Source: Ornithinimicrobium faecis (GTDB lineage Bacteria; Actinomycetota; Actinomycetes; Actinomycetales; Dermatophilaceae). From it: a stretch of DNA of 64,000 bases. The stretch spans positions 2,480,001-2,544,000 of the forward strand of contig NZ_CP099489.1 of NCBI RefSeq assembly GCF_023923225.1, in the 5' to 3' direction. Made by a program: the position numbers and the translations under genes. Numbering within the stretch: position 1 is the stretch's first letter; every line of letters starts with the position of its first letter. The notes below the pieces were generated by a model. It was not told the DNA's origin. It saw nothing but the letters and a program-made list of their open reading frames with translations, and searched no databases. This document shows, piece after piece, positions 43,734-52,553 of this stretch.

Positions 43734-45560
43734 TCAACCCTGCTGCTGGGCCGCCCAGGACGCGTGCATCCTGGTGTAGACGCCTCCGGCGCCGACCAGC
43801 TCCTCGTGCGGGCCGACGGCGACGATGCGGCCCTTGTCGACCACCACGACCACGTCGGCGGCCTCGGCGGTGGACAGCCGGTGCGCGATCGCGACGGACG
43901 TGCGGCCGCGGGTCAACCCCTCGAGCGCGCGCTGGATACGCACCTCGGTGGCCGGGTCGACGGCGCTGGTGGCCTCATCGAGCACCAACAGGTCCGGGTC
44001 GGCCAGATAGGCCCGGGTGATCGCCACGAGTTGGCGCTCCCCGGCCGACAGTGACTCACCACGCTGGCCGACCTGGGTGGCCAGCCCGAGCGGGAGCCCG
44101 GAGAGCCAGTGGTCCAGGCCCAGCTCGGTCATTGCCAGCTCGATGTCCTCATCGGATGCCTCCGGGCGTCCGAACCGGATGTTCTCCATCAGGGACTCGT
44201 CGAACAGGAAGCCCTCCTGGGGCACCATGACGATGCGCCGGCGCAGGCTGTCGAAGGCAATGTCGCGCAGGTCGACCCCGTCGATCAGCACTCGGCCCTC
44301 GCTGGGGTCCATCAGGCGGGTGAGCAGCTTGGCCAGGGTGGTCTTGCCCGACCCGGTCTCCCCCACGACCGCGATGCGGGTCTTGGGCTCGAAGGTCAGG
44401 TTGACGTCCTGCAGCACCCGGTCTCCGCCGGGATAGGAGAAGGCGATGTCGTCGAACTCGACGGTGATCGGCCCTCGTGGCAGCCGGACTCCGTCCTCGC
44501 CCGGGTCCGAGACGTCGGCCGGAGTGTCGATGACGCCGATCACGCGGCGCCAGCCCGCGACGGCGTTCTGGAGCTCGTTGAAGATTTCCGTGGCCTGCTG
44601 CACCGGTTGGGTGAACAGGTTGACCAGGAACAGGAAGGCCAGCAGCTGACCGAGGGTCATCTGGTCGTTCGCGGCCAGGACGGTGCCGATCACCAGCACG
44701 ATGGCGGTGGTGATGCCTCCGAAGGCCTGCCCTGACACGAAGGCCATGACCGAGCGGATCTGCGCCTTGATCGCCGCCCGCCGGTGTCCCTCGATCGCCT
44801 CGTCGACCCGCGCCTCGGTGCGTCCCTCCACGCCGTAGGCACGGATGGTGACGGCGCCCACGATCGACTCCGACACGGCGCCGAGCAGATCGCCGACCCG
44901 TGCTCGGACGGCGCCGTAGGCACGCCCGAGCATCGGCTGGAACTTCGACACCAGGACCACCAGCGGGATCACGCACAGATAGACGACCCCGGCCAGGATG
45001 GGGCTGTAGATCACCATCAGGAGCGTGGCGACCAGCATCTGGGCGGTGGAGACCAGCAGCATGATGCCGCCGAACTGGACGAACATCGAGATCGTGTCGA
45101 CGTCGTTGGTCACTCGGGCGACCAGTCCGCCGCGGCGCTCGGTGCTCTGCGTCAGCACAGACAGGTCGTGAATGTGTCGGAAGGCCCGGATGCGCAGCGT
45201 CGCCAGGCCCGACTCGGCCGCCTTGAACAGGCGGACGTTGACGACATACTGCGCGAACCCGGTGAACACGATGGCGCCTGCCGCGAGCAGGACCGCCCGG
45301 ACCACAAAGTCGGTGTCGGGGCCGCCCTCCGCGAGGATGCCGTTGTCGGTGGCCTGCTGCACCACGAAGGGGATCAGGACCTTGCCGATGGTGGCGAACA
45401 GCGCCAGCAGGACCGTCACCCACAGGCCGCGCACCAACTCGGGCGAGAGCTCCAGGCCACGCTTCAGGGTGGCCCAGGTGGACAGGTCCTGGCTGCCGCC
45501 GATCTCGCTGTTGATGGCGTCGTGCTCGTCGTCGCGAGCGGAGCGGGTCGTGGTGCTCAC
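43734..45560 (-). CDS. Heterodimeric ABC exporter subunit, canonical ATPase motifs
   Basis: The 608-residue half-transporter has six membrane segments followed by an ATPase domain: Walker A GETGSGKTT, Walker B LLVLDEATSAVD with the catalytic Glu, and H-loop IAHRLST. Its signature reads LSAGERQL rather than LSGGQ. The GTG start overlaps the partner's stop as GTGA. With the next gene it forms a pair like TM287/288. Substrate unknown; multidrug, lipid or peptide export is possible. Confidence 0.93.
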   Translation of the reverse strand: MSTTTRSARDDEHDAINSEIGGSQDLSTWATLKRGLELSPELVRGLWVTVLLALFATIGKVLIPFVVQQATDNGILAEGGPDTDFVVRAVLLAAGAIVFTGFAQYVVNVRLFKAAESGLATLRIRAFRHIHDLSVLTQSTERRGGLVARVTNDVDTISMFVQFGGIMLLVSTAQMLVATLLMVIYSPILAGVVYLCVIPLVVLVSKFQPMLGRAYGAVRARVGDLLGAVSESIVGAVTIRAYGVEGRTEARVDEAIEGHRRAAIKAQIRSVMAFVSGQAFGGITTAIVLVIGTVLAANDQMTLGQLLAFLFLVNLFTQPVQQATEIFNELQNAVAGWRRVIGVIDTPADVSDPGEDGVRLPRGPITVEFDDIAFSYPGGDRVLQDVNLTFEPKTRIAVVGETGSGKTTLAKLLTRLMDPSEGRVLIDGVDLRDIAFDSLRRRIVMVPQEGFLFDESLMENIRFGRPEASDEDIELAMTELGLDHWLSGLPLGLATQVGQRGESLSAGERQLVAITRAYLADPDLLVLDEATSAVDPATEVRIQRALEGLTRGRTSVAIAHRLSTAEAADVVVVVDKGRIVAVGPHEELVGAGGVYTRMHASWAAQQQG

Positions 45561-47452
45561 ACTGTCTCCTCGTCGGCCGCGACCGCGGCCCGTTCTGCGG
45601 CCTCGCGGGCATAGGCGTTGACCAGGTCGCCATAGCCCTCACACCGAGTGACGAGCTCCTGGTGGGTGCCCTGGTCCATCACCTGCCCCTGCTCGACATA
45701 CACGATGTGGTCGGCCAGTTGGATGGTGGCCATCCGATAGGCGACCACGAGCACGGTCATGCCGTCGCCGGTCTCTCGCAGCCCGCCCAGGATGGCCTGC
45801 TCGATCGAGGGGTCAACCGCGCTGGTGGCGTCATCGAGCACCAACAGCCGTGGCTTGCGCACGATGGCCCGAGCCAGCGCGATCCGTTGCCGCTGGCCAC
45901 CGGAGAGGTTGCCGCCGCGCTCGCCGATCATGGCATCGAGCGCACCCGGCATGGCGCTGACAAAGCCGTCCGCCCGAGCGGTGCGCAGGGCCTCCCACAC
46001 CACCTCGTCGGACAGGTCCGCCCCCAGGGTCACGTTGTCGCGCACCGGGTCGTCGAACATGAACGTCTGCTGCGCGACCAGGGTGCCGACCTCGGGCACC
46101 TCGCCCTTGCGCACGCCGCGCAGGTCGATGCTGTCCATCGTCACCGACCCGCTGTCCGGGTCCATCAGGCGCAGGACAAGACTCGTCAGCGTGGACTTGC
46201 CGGAGCCCGTCGGCCCGACGAGGGCAACCGTGCGGCCCGCGGGCACGTCGAGGGTGACATCGCGGATGGCCATCGCGCGCTGCGGTCCCACCGGCAGGGT
46301 CGCCGCCTCCAGCGGATCCTCAGCGCCCAGGACGGCGCGCTCGGCGGGCTCGGCGTAGGCATAGGACACGCCCTCGGACCGCGAGTGTGCTGCCCCCTCT
46401 CGAGGCAGGGTGCCCTCGCCGTAATCCATCGAACCCTTCGCCTGCAGCACCGAGTCCACGCGGCGGAAGCCCACGACCGAGCGCGGGATCTCGGCGAGCA
46501 CCCAGCCCAGGGCCCGGACCGGGAAGGCCAGGATCGAGAAGAGGTAGGCGATCTCGACGACGTCCGCCGCACTCAGGTCACCCGAGGCAACCCGGGCGGT
46601 GCCGACCGCCAGCACGGCCAGGGTGCCCAGCACCGGGATCGCCTCAATCACCGGCTCGAACATGCCGCGGGTGCGCCCGACGTTGATCAGGGAGTCGCGC
46701 AGGTCGTTGGTGACGCCGCCAAAGCGGTTGGTCTCCTCCTGCTCGCGCCCCATGGCCTTGACGAGCATCCCGGCCTCGAAGGACTCGTGGGCCACCTCGG
46801 CGACCTCGGCCCGCAACTGTTGGGCCTTGGTGATGCGCGGGGACATGACCCGCTGGAAGACGAGGTTGGCGGCGAACAGGCCGGGGAAGACCAGGAAGCC
46901 GATCAGGGCGAGGAAGGGGTCGACGAGGACCATCTGGGTGCCGGCGATGACCAGCATCACGATGACTCCGATGGCCATCGGCAGCGGGTTGAAGATCTGC
47001 CACGCGGCCTCGATGTCGGCGTGCGCGTTGGACAGCAGCTGCCCCGACGGGTGGGAGTGGTGCCAGCTCAGCGGCAGACGGAGATACTGCCGGGTGACCC
47101 GCTGGCGATACAGCGCCTGCAGGTTGAACCCGGCGATCGACGCGGCGACCCGGCGCAGCACCACACCGGTCATGTTGACCAGGAGCACGCCAAAGAGCAC
47201 GAGGAAGATCAGCCACAGCCCCCGGCTGGTCACATTGCCCGACTCCACGGCGGGAGACACCGCGTGCTCGGTGACATAACCGATCGCCCAGGCGGTGGCG
47301 ACGGTCGCCAGGGCCCACAGCGCTGAGCCCACGACCGCGACGGCAAAGATCTTCTTCTGCTGCCGGATGCCGATCCAGATGACGCGCAGCCCCTGCCGCA
47401 GGATCGCGGGTGTGGGGCGTGGGCGTTCGACCGGTCTGGTCGCAGAGGTCAC
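45557..47452 (-). CDS. Heterodimeric ABC exporter subunit, degenerate ATPase site
   Basis: The 631-residue partner has six membrane segments and an ATPase domain: Walker A GPTGSGKST, signature LSGGQRQR, Walker B LLVLDDATSAVD with Asp in place of Glu, and VVAYRMAT where the switch His is Tyr. Together with the LSAGE signature of the other subunit this gives one degenerate and one active ATP site. The start is the GTG at 47452, with AAGGAG upstream. The linker between membrane and ATPase parts is long. Confidence 0.93.
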   Translation of the reverse strand: MTSATRPVERPRPTPAILRQGLRVIWIGIRQQKKIFAVAVVGSALWALATVATAWAIGYVTEHAVSPAVESGNVTSRGLWLIFLVLFGVLLVNMTGVVLRRVAASIAGFNLQALYRQRVTRQYLRLPLSWHHSHPSGQLLSNAHADIEAAWQIFNPLPMAIGVIVMLVIAGTQMVLVDPFLALIGFLVFPGLFAANLVFQRVMSPRITKAQQLRAEVAEVAHESFEAGMLVKAMGREQEETNRFGGVTNDLRDSLINVGRTRGMFEPVIEAIPVLGTLAVLAVGTARVASGDLSAADVVEIAYLFSILAFPVRALGWVLAEIPRSVVGFRRVDSVLQAKGSMDYGEGTLPREGAAHSRSEGVSYAYAEPAERAVLGAEDPLEAATLPVGPQRAMAIRDVTLDVPAGRTVALVGPTGSGKSTLTSLVLRLMDPDSGSVTMDSIDLRGVRKGEVPEVGTLVAQQTFMFDDPVRDNVTLGADLSDEVVWEALRTARADGFVSAMPGALDAMIGERGGNLSGGQRQRIALARAIVRKPRLLVLDDATSAVDPSIEQAILGGLRETGDGMTVLVVAYRMATIQLADHIVYVEQGQVMDQGTHQELVTRCEGYGDLVNAYAREAAERAAVAADEETV

Positions 47453-47552
47453 GTCGGAAGGCTCCTTCTGCAGGCGGGATGGACGCAGACCGGACCCACC
47501 CGGTTGGCGCACCCGCCATCATCGCACGAGTGGTTGGTCCTTCCCAATCGAA

Positions 47553-47608
47553 TATCGCGGAGCCGATGATCGAGGGCCGCCTATCGCGGAGCCGCCTCTC
47601 GAGGGCCC
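47553..47608. repeat. 29-bp imperfect direct repeat upstream of the ABC exporter
   Basis: TATCGCGGAGCCG followed by a GAGGGCC run occurs at 47553-47581 and again at 47582-47608, with some differences after the first 13 bp. It lies in the 199-bp gap between the exporter's start and the PH-domain gene's stop. No function is clear. Confidence 0.75.
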
Positions 47609-47651
47609 GGACCCACCGAACCCGCACACGGGTCAGGAGATCAGGCGGGAG

Positions 47652-48083
47652 CTAGCTGCTGTGGTGCTGGACCAGGGCAGCCAGGCGCGCAGCCTCGGCG
47701 TGCGCAAACTGACCGTCGGCCCGCTGGATGCCCATGACGGACAGCTCCTCGGTGTCCGCGAGCTCCAGGATGACCCACGGGTGCCCACCATCGAGGGCGT
47801 TCACCCGCAGGATCTCGGCCCACTCCAGGCGCCGGCTGCGCACCAGGTTGATGACGTGCAGTCCCTCAGAGGTGGGGACGGCACGGACGATCGCGAACCG
47901 CGCCAGACCGGCTGCGACGACGACGGCGAAGATCCCGACGACGATCCGGTCGGCCATGGTCCAGCCGCCGGGGGCCAGGATCGCCAGGACCCCGAAGGCC
48001 ACGAGGACCGCGAGGGCACTGCCCCAGGCGACCAGGGCTCCGCGCCGGGGCCGAAACACGGCATACGGGTCCTTGGGGCTCAC
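47652..48083 (-). CDS. PH-domain membrane protein (CFP-6-like)
   Basis: The 143-residue protein has two membrane segments (ALVAWGSALAVLVAFGVLAIL, DRIVVGIFAVVVAAGLARF) and a C-terminal bacterial PH-like domain (GLHVINLVRSRRLEWAEILRV). It resembles the actinobacterial low-molecular-weight antigen CFP-6 family. Function unknown. Confidence 0.82.
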   Translation of the reverse strand: MSPKDPYAVFRPRRGALVAWGSALAVLVAFGVLAILAPGGWTMADRIVVGIFAVVVAAGLARFAIVRAVPTSEGLHVINLVRSRRLEWAEILRVNALDGGHPWVILELADTEELSVMGIQRADGQFAHAEAARLAALVQHHSS

Positions 48084-48132
48084 CCGGCCAGCCTAGGTCA
48101 CCTGGCCGACCGGGTGAGCCGGCCGTCTGCGG

Positions 48133-48840
48133 TCAGCCGACGGTCGCGTCCACCGACGCCGGTGTCGGCCTCGGATTCTCGTCCCTGGCTGCCCGGCGCC
48201 ACACGAAGAAGCCCCACAGGACAAAGGCTCCGTAGACGGCATACATGATCGCCGAGGGGTAGTAGCCGGAGTGCCACAGCAACGGCACTCCCACCAGGTC
48301 GACCGCGATCCAGACCAGCCAGAAGTCGACCCACCCGCGGGCCATGGCGTAGGTCGCGAGGATCGAGCCGACAAAGATCCAGGCGTCGGTCCAGTAGTAC
48401 CAGTCCGGAGCAGCCCAGCCCACGCCAACCTGCTGGAAGATCCACTGGCACAGGACCACCAGTGCGACTGCGGCGAGCAGGTAGGCCGTGCGCTCTCGCG
48501 CCGTGGCCCACCGCGGGGTGATCGCCGGCTCGCCCTTGCCGCGGGTGCGGCGGGACTGGTTCCAGGCCCACCAGCCATAGACGCTGGTGATGATGAAGAA
48601 GACCTGTCGAGCGGCCTGCCCGAACAGGCTGTGCTCCTGCGGGGTGGCGAACCACACCCCCATGAACACGGTGAAGAGGAAGACGTTGCCGATGATGCCG
48701 ACGGGCCAGGCCCAGACGAACCGGCGCATGCCGAGGATCGCCGAGCCGATGCCAAAGAGGTTTCCGACGACTTCGCGCCAGAGAATGGTGTGTTGCCCGA
48801 GCTGAAGCTCGGCGGTGAAAAGGTCGTTCCAGACGTCCAC
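48133..48840 (-). CDS. ribM: RibM-type riboflavin transporter (PnuC family)
   Basis: The 235-residue protein has seven to eight membrane segments and the PnuC family features (VVGNLFGIGSAILGMRR, WPVGIIGNVFLF, YGWWAWNQ). An FMN riboswitch precedes the gene, so this is RibM, the riboflavin importer of actinobacteria, rather than a nicotinamide transporter. I start it at the GTG at 48840, because AAAGGA lies 8 bp before it. The ATG at 48849 would leave no room for a ribosome site. Confidence 0.9.
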   Translation of the reverse strand: MDVWNDLFTAELQLGQHTILWREVVGNLFGIGSAILGMRRFVWAWPVGIIGNVFLFTVFMGVWFATPQEHSLFGQAARQVFFIITSVYGWWAWNQSRRTRGKGEPAITPRWATARERTAYLLAAVALVVLCQWIFQQVGVGWAAPDWYYWTDAWIFVGSILATYAMARGWVDFWLVWIAVDLVGVPLLWHSGYYPSAIMYAVYGAFVLWGFFVWRRAARDENPRPTPASVDATVG

Positions 48841-48863
48841 GACGTGCATCCTTTGCGGATCAG

Positions 48864-48893
48864 GTGGCCGGGAACGAAAAAATCCCCGGCCAC
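48864..48893 (-). terminator. Hairpin just before the ribM start
   Basis: GTGGCCGGG (48864-48872) and CCCGGCCAC (48885-48893) pair, with a T6 run in the loop of the minus-strand RNA. It lies between the FMN riboswitch and the ribosome site of ribM. It may form part of the expression platform, by sequestering or freeing the ribosome site. Confidence 0.55.
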
Positions 48894-49014
48894 AGACGGT
48901 GTGGGCGCCGGGGGTTTGCGTGAAGCGATACGTGTCGCGTGGGCGGGGGCCTCAACGAGAGGTATGCCGTTGCCGGCACCTCTCCCGGTGCGGTCCGTCG
49001 CCGCGGCGACGCGC

Positions 49015-49140
49015 GTGCTGCCTCCCATCCGGACTTTAACCGTCGGTCCCGGAGTTTCACCAGGTCAGCCAGCCGCTGGATGCGGCCGGGTCGCGGACTA
49101 TCACCGCCGGCTCGGAATTTCACCGACCCCGGAGCACGTA
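49015..49140 (-). ncRNA. FMN riboswitch (RFN element)
   Basis: Read on the minus strand the region has the conserved FMN aptamer parts in order: GGGGTCGGTGAAATTCC, GAGCCGGCGGTGATAG, CCGCGACCCGG, CTGACCTGGTGAAACTCC, GGGACCGACGGTTAAAGTCC, and GGATGGGAGGCAG. The order and spacing match the six-stem aptamer. It precedes ribM by about 170 bp and should lower its expression when FMN is plentiful. The remaining part of the 48841-49238 gap shows only the hairpin listed separately. Confidence 0.96.
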
Positions 49141-49238
49141 TTGCCCCGCCATTCTAACGCCTCGGGAAGGGTCTGTGTCAGGGGCTTGGCGTCAGGGGTC
49201 TGGTCGGGCCCAGGTCAGCTCCCAGACCCGGCCGGTGA

Positions 49239-49901
49239 TCAGTGCCCGGCGCAGGCTGCAGCCAGGTCCCGGAGCTCGCTGATCCGCGAGGGGACGTCGT
49301 CAGCTCCGTAGACGGCCGAGCCGGCCACGAAGACGTCCGCCCCGGCCTCGACGCACTGACCGATCGTGTCCTGGGAGACGCCGCCGTCGACCTGCACCCA
49401 GATCTCGCCGCCGTGTCGGCTCACGGCCTCGCGGACCTCGCGCACCTTCGCCATCTGGTCAGCCATGAAGGACTGGCCGCCAAAACCAGGCTCCACGGTC
49501 ATCACCAGCACCATGTCCACCTCGGGCAACAGGTCGGCATACGGGGTGAAGGGGGTGCCAGGCTTGACCGCGAAGGCGGCGCGAGCTCCGGCAGCACGGA
49601 TCGACCGGGCGGTCGCGACGGGGTCCGTCGCGGCCTCGACGTGGAAGGTCACTGAGGAGCCGCCGGCCTCGGCATACTGCGGGGCCCACCGGTCCGGGTC
49701 CTCGATCATCAGGTGGCAGTCCAGCGGGATCGGGCTGACTGCCTTGATGGCCTCGACCACCGGCAGCCCGAGGGTCAGGTTGGGCACGAAGTGGCCGTCC
49801 ATCACGTCGACGTGGGCCCAGTCGGCCGTGGAGATCCGGGCCAGCTCGGACTCAAGGTTGGCGAAGTCTGCGGACAGGATGCTGGGGCTGATCTGGAGCA
49901 C
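49239..49901 (-). CDS. rpe: Ribulose-phosphate 3-epimerase
   Basis: The 220-residue TIM barrel interconverts ribulose-5-phosphate and xylulose-5-phosphate. It has [34 protein letters not shown] (metal-binding His and Asp), [27 protein letters not shown] and [10 protein letters not shown]. Lies just after rsmB in the same direction, as in mycobacteria. Confidence 0.97.
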   Translation of the reverse strand: MLQISPSILSADFANLESELARISTADWAHVDVMDGHFVPNLTLGLPVVEAIKAVSPIPLDCHLMIEDPDRWAPQYAEAGGSSVTFHVEAATDPVATARSIRAAGARAAFAVKPGTPFTPYADLLPEVDMVLVMTVEPGFGGQSFMADQMAKVREVREAVSRHGGEIWVQVDGGVSQDTIGQCVEAGADVFVAGSAVYGADDVPSRISELRDLAAACAGH

Positions 49902-49942
49902 CTGAGCAGCCTAGTGCGTGCCGCCGTGTCAGCCGGTGAGGC

Positions 49943-49979
49943 GGTCAGGTCAGGTCAGGTCAGGTCAGGTCAGGTCAGG
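49943..49979. repeat. Pentanucleotide repeat (GGTCA)n over the rsmB stop
   Basis: Seven perfect copies of GGTCA run from 49943 to 49977. On the coding (minus) strand this is TGACC repeated, and the TGA at 49977-49975 is the stop of rsmB. A perfect run of this kind is prone to slippage. Confidence 0.92.
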
Positions 49980-51570
49980 CGCCGACACGGAGCAGCGCCA
50001 GGAACATCCCGTCCGTGCCGTGCAGGTGTGGCCAGAGCTGGGCCCAGGGCCCCGGGCCGGTGTCCGGCAGGATCTGGCCCGCCCGATCGCGCAGGAGTGG
50101 CCGCACGTCCACGGCGCTCACCGACGGGAAGACCTTGAGCACGTCCTTGACCACAAACTCGGTCTCAGCCAGGTGCGGCGAGCAGGTCGAATAGAGCACG
50201 ACTCCCCCAGGCCGGGTGGCCTCGATGGCCCCCGCCAGCAGGTCGCGCTGCAGCGGCCCGAGCTCGGCGAGGTCCTTGGGGGTGCGGCGCCACCGTGCGT
50301 CTGGACGTCGCCGGAGTGCTCCCAGACCCGTGCACGGCGCGTCGACCAGCACGCGGTCATAGCGCCCGGGGTCGGACTCGCCGACGTCCCGGCCGTCCTC
50401 CACGGTCACGTGCACGACCTCGGGGTGGGCGTGTCGGACCGCCCGCAGTGTGTTGCGCACCAGGTCGGCGCGGTGGGCCTGGACCTCATTGGCGCGCAGG
50501 TGGGCACCGTGCTGGACCGCGAGGGCAGCCAGCAACCCAGCCTTGCCTCCGGGCCCGGCACACAGGTCGAGCCACTGCTCGGTGGGGGTGTTCGTGGTGG
50601 CGGTGTTCGTGGCCGGAGCATCCGTGGTGGAGGTGTCCGTTGTCGAGCTCTCCGTTGCCGACGTGTCCGTGGTGGAGATCTCGGCGGCCGCGAGAGCCAG
50701 GGCCAGCAGTTGCGACCCGGCGTCCTGGACGGCTGCGCCGCCGTCCCGGACTGCCGCGAGCTGGCCCGGGTCGCCACCGGGCATGGTCCAGGCCGTGGGG
50801 GCGGTGGCGTCGGGCACGGCCCCCGCCTCCTTGAGTTCGTCCTCGGCGCCGAGCCCGGGACGTGCCACGAGCGTCGGTGACGCCGGTGTGTTGTGCGCTT
50901 CGAGCAACGTCGCCAACTGACGCTCGGACGTCTCAGCCGTGCTGGCTCCGTGACCGATCAGCGCGGCCCGCAGCGCCCGCACCACCCACACGGGGTGGGA
51001 GTTCTCGATCGCGAGACGCTCGATCGGGTCGGTGGTCGAGCCGGCGACCTGCTCCAGCCACTCCGGGCGGCTGCGCTCGGACACTCTGCGCAGCACCGCG
51101 TTGACAAACCCGCCTGCGCCCTGGCCGACGTGCTGTCGCGCCAGGGCCACCGTGGCGCTGACGGCTGCGTGGTCCGGGACCCGCATCGCCAACAACTGGT
51201 GGGCCCCCAGTCTCAGGATGTCCCGCACCGCCGGGTCGATGGCACGGCCGGGACGGTCCACGCAGGCGTCGATCACGGCGTCATACAGGCCCTGCATCCG
51301 CAGGGTGCCGTAGGTCAGCTCCGTGGCGAAGCCGGCATCACGCCCCTGCAGACGGGCCTCGCGCAGCACTGTGGGCAGGACCAGGTTGGCATAGCCTCCA
51401 TCGGCAACGGCACGCATCACCTCATAGGCAGCGTCTCGTGCGGGGTCTCCGTGTCTGGCACGCTGCGAGGGAGCCTGGGCGGAGCGCTGACGGGGACCGC
51501 GGCCTCGCCCGCCCGCGCCCGTTGAGCCGTCGCGTCGCCGCCTGTCGTCCTGCCGTCCGCGCTCAGCCAC
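49975..51570 (-). CDS. rsmB: 16S rRNA cytosine-C5 methyltransferase (RsmB/Fmu)
   Basis: The 531-residue protein has an N-terminal NusB-like RNA-binding domain ([21 protein letters not shown]) and a C-terminal methyltransferase: [33 protein letters not shown] and [13 protein letters not shown], with the two Cys of the family. Between them is an inserted ~45-residue Ser/Thr/Ala-rich repeat region ([19 protein letters not shown]). The GTG at 51570 overlaps the fmt stop. Normal RsmB is around 430-460 residues. Confidence 0.95.
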   Translation of the reverse strand: MAERGRQDDRRRRDGSTGAGGRGRGPRQRSAQAPSQRARHGDPARDAAYEVMRAVADGGYANLVLPTVLREARLQGRDAGFATELTYGTLRMQGLYDAVIDACVDRPGRAIDPAVRDILRLGAHQLLAMRVPDHAAVSATVALARQHVGQGAGGFVNAVLRRVSERSRPEWLEQVAGSTTDPIERLAIENSHPVWVVRALRAALIGHGASTAETSERQLATLLEAHNTPASPTLVARPGLGAEDELKEAGAVPDATAPTAWTMPGGDPGQLAAVRDGGAAVQDAGSQLLALALAAAEISTTDTSATESSTTDTSTTDAPATNTATTNTPTEQWLDLCAGPGGKAGLLAALAVQHGAHLRANEVQAHRADLVRNTLRAVRHAHPEVVHVTVEDGRDVGESDPGRYDRVLVDAPCTGLGALRRRPDARWRRTPKDLAELGPLQRDLLAGAIEATRPGGVVLYSTCSPHLAETEFVVKDVLKVFPSVSAVDVRPLLRDRAGQILPDTGPGPWAQLWPHLHGTDGMFLALLRVGA

Positions 51571-52531
51571 CGAGCACCTCTCCTGTCTCGATCCGCACGC
51601 CACGGGCCCAGTCGGTGGCCGCCATGGCCTTCTTGCCATGGGCCTGCACGGTCCCCAGCTCGACCGCCCCGGTGCCCGTCCCGACCAGGACGGCCCGCCG
51701 CTGGACGCGCAGCTCACCGGGCCGCAGGGATCCGCTGTCACCACTGTTGTCGACCGAGGCGTGATCGTGGCCATCGGTGTTCACGGACGCCAGTGGTGCC
51801 ACCTTGAACCGGTCACCGCGGAAGGTCGTCCAGGCGCCCGGTGCGGGGGTGCAGCCACGGATCTGCCGCCCCACGGCATACGCCGGCCTGGTCCAGTCGA
51901 TCCGGGCGTCGTCAACGGTGATCTTCGGCGCATGGGAGACCCCCTCCCCCGGTTGCTCCACAGGCCGCAGACTGCCGTCGGCCAGCCCGTCGAGGGAGGC
52001 GACCAGCAGGCCGGCACCCACGTCGGCCAGTCGCTCGAGCAGGGTGCCGGCGGTGTCCTCGGGGCGGATCGGCTCGGTGAGGGTCCCCAGGACGGGACCG
52101 GTGTCCAGCCCCTCCTCCAACAGGAACGTCGTGGCACCGGTCATCTCGTCGCCAGCCATGAGGGCACGCTGCACCGGGGCCGCGCCACGCCAGGCGGGCA
52201 GCAGGGAAAAGTGCAGGTTGACCCAGCCGTGGCGCGGGATCTCCAGCACCGGGGCCGGGATCAGGCCGCCATAGGCGACCACCGGGCAGGCGTCCGGGGC
52301 CAACTCAACGAGGCGTGCGGCGAACTCGGGGTCGCGGGCAGAAGCCGGGGTCAGCACCTCGACCCCAGCCTCCTGAGCGACCTGGCGCACTGGCGACGCC
52401 GCCAGCGTGCGCCCCCGCCCTGCTCGCGCATCGGGCCGGGTGACCACGGCCACGACCTCATGGTCCGAGGCCAGCAGGGCACGCAGCGACGGCACGGCCG
52501 GCTCAGGGGTGCCGGCGAAAACGAGTCTCAC
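51563..52531 (-). CDS. fmt: Methionyl-tRNA formyltransferase
   Basis: The 322-residue enzyme formylates initiator Met-tRNA. It shows [17 protein letters not shown] at the start, [38 protein letters not shown] (formyl-site Asn and His), and [15 protein letters not shown]. The GTG at 52531 is the start ([11 protein letters not shown]). The C-terminal OB-like part contains an Asp/His/Ser loop. The peptide-transporter ATPase gene ends 22 bp upstream. Confidence 0.97.
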   Translation of the reverse strand: MRLVFAGTPEPAVPSLRALLASDHEVVAVVTRPDARAGRGRTLAASPVRQVAQEAGVEVLTPASARDPEFAARLVELAPDACPVVAYGGLIPAPVLEIPRHGWVNLHFSLLPAWRGAAPVQRALMAGDEMTGATTFLLEEGLDTGPVLGTLTEPIRPEDTAGTLLERLADVGAGLLVASLDGLADGSLRPVEQPGEGVSHAPKITVDDARIDWTRPAYAVGRQIRGCTPAPGAWTTFRGDRFKVAPLASVNTDGHDHASVDNSGDSGSLRPGELRVQRRAVLVGTGTGAVELGTVQAHGKKAMAATDWARGVRIETGEVLGG

Positions 52532-52553
52532 GTGAGGTTCTCGATCCTGGTGC

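Noticed and set aside
45662..47326. 554-residue open frame opposite the ABC exporter
   Set aside because: The exporter motifs are complete on the minus strand; this frame is a shadow.
48133..48840. Nicotinamide mononucleotide transporter PnuC
   Set aside because: The family is right, but the FMN riboswitch in front indicates the riboflavin-transporting RibM branch.
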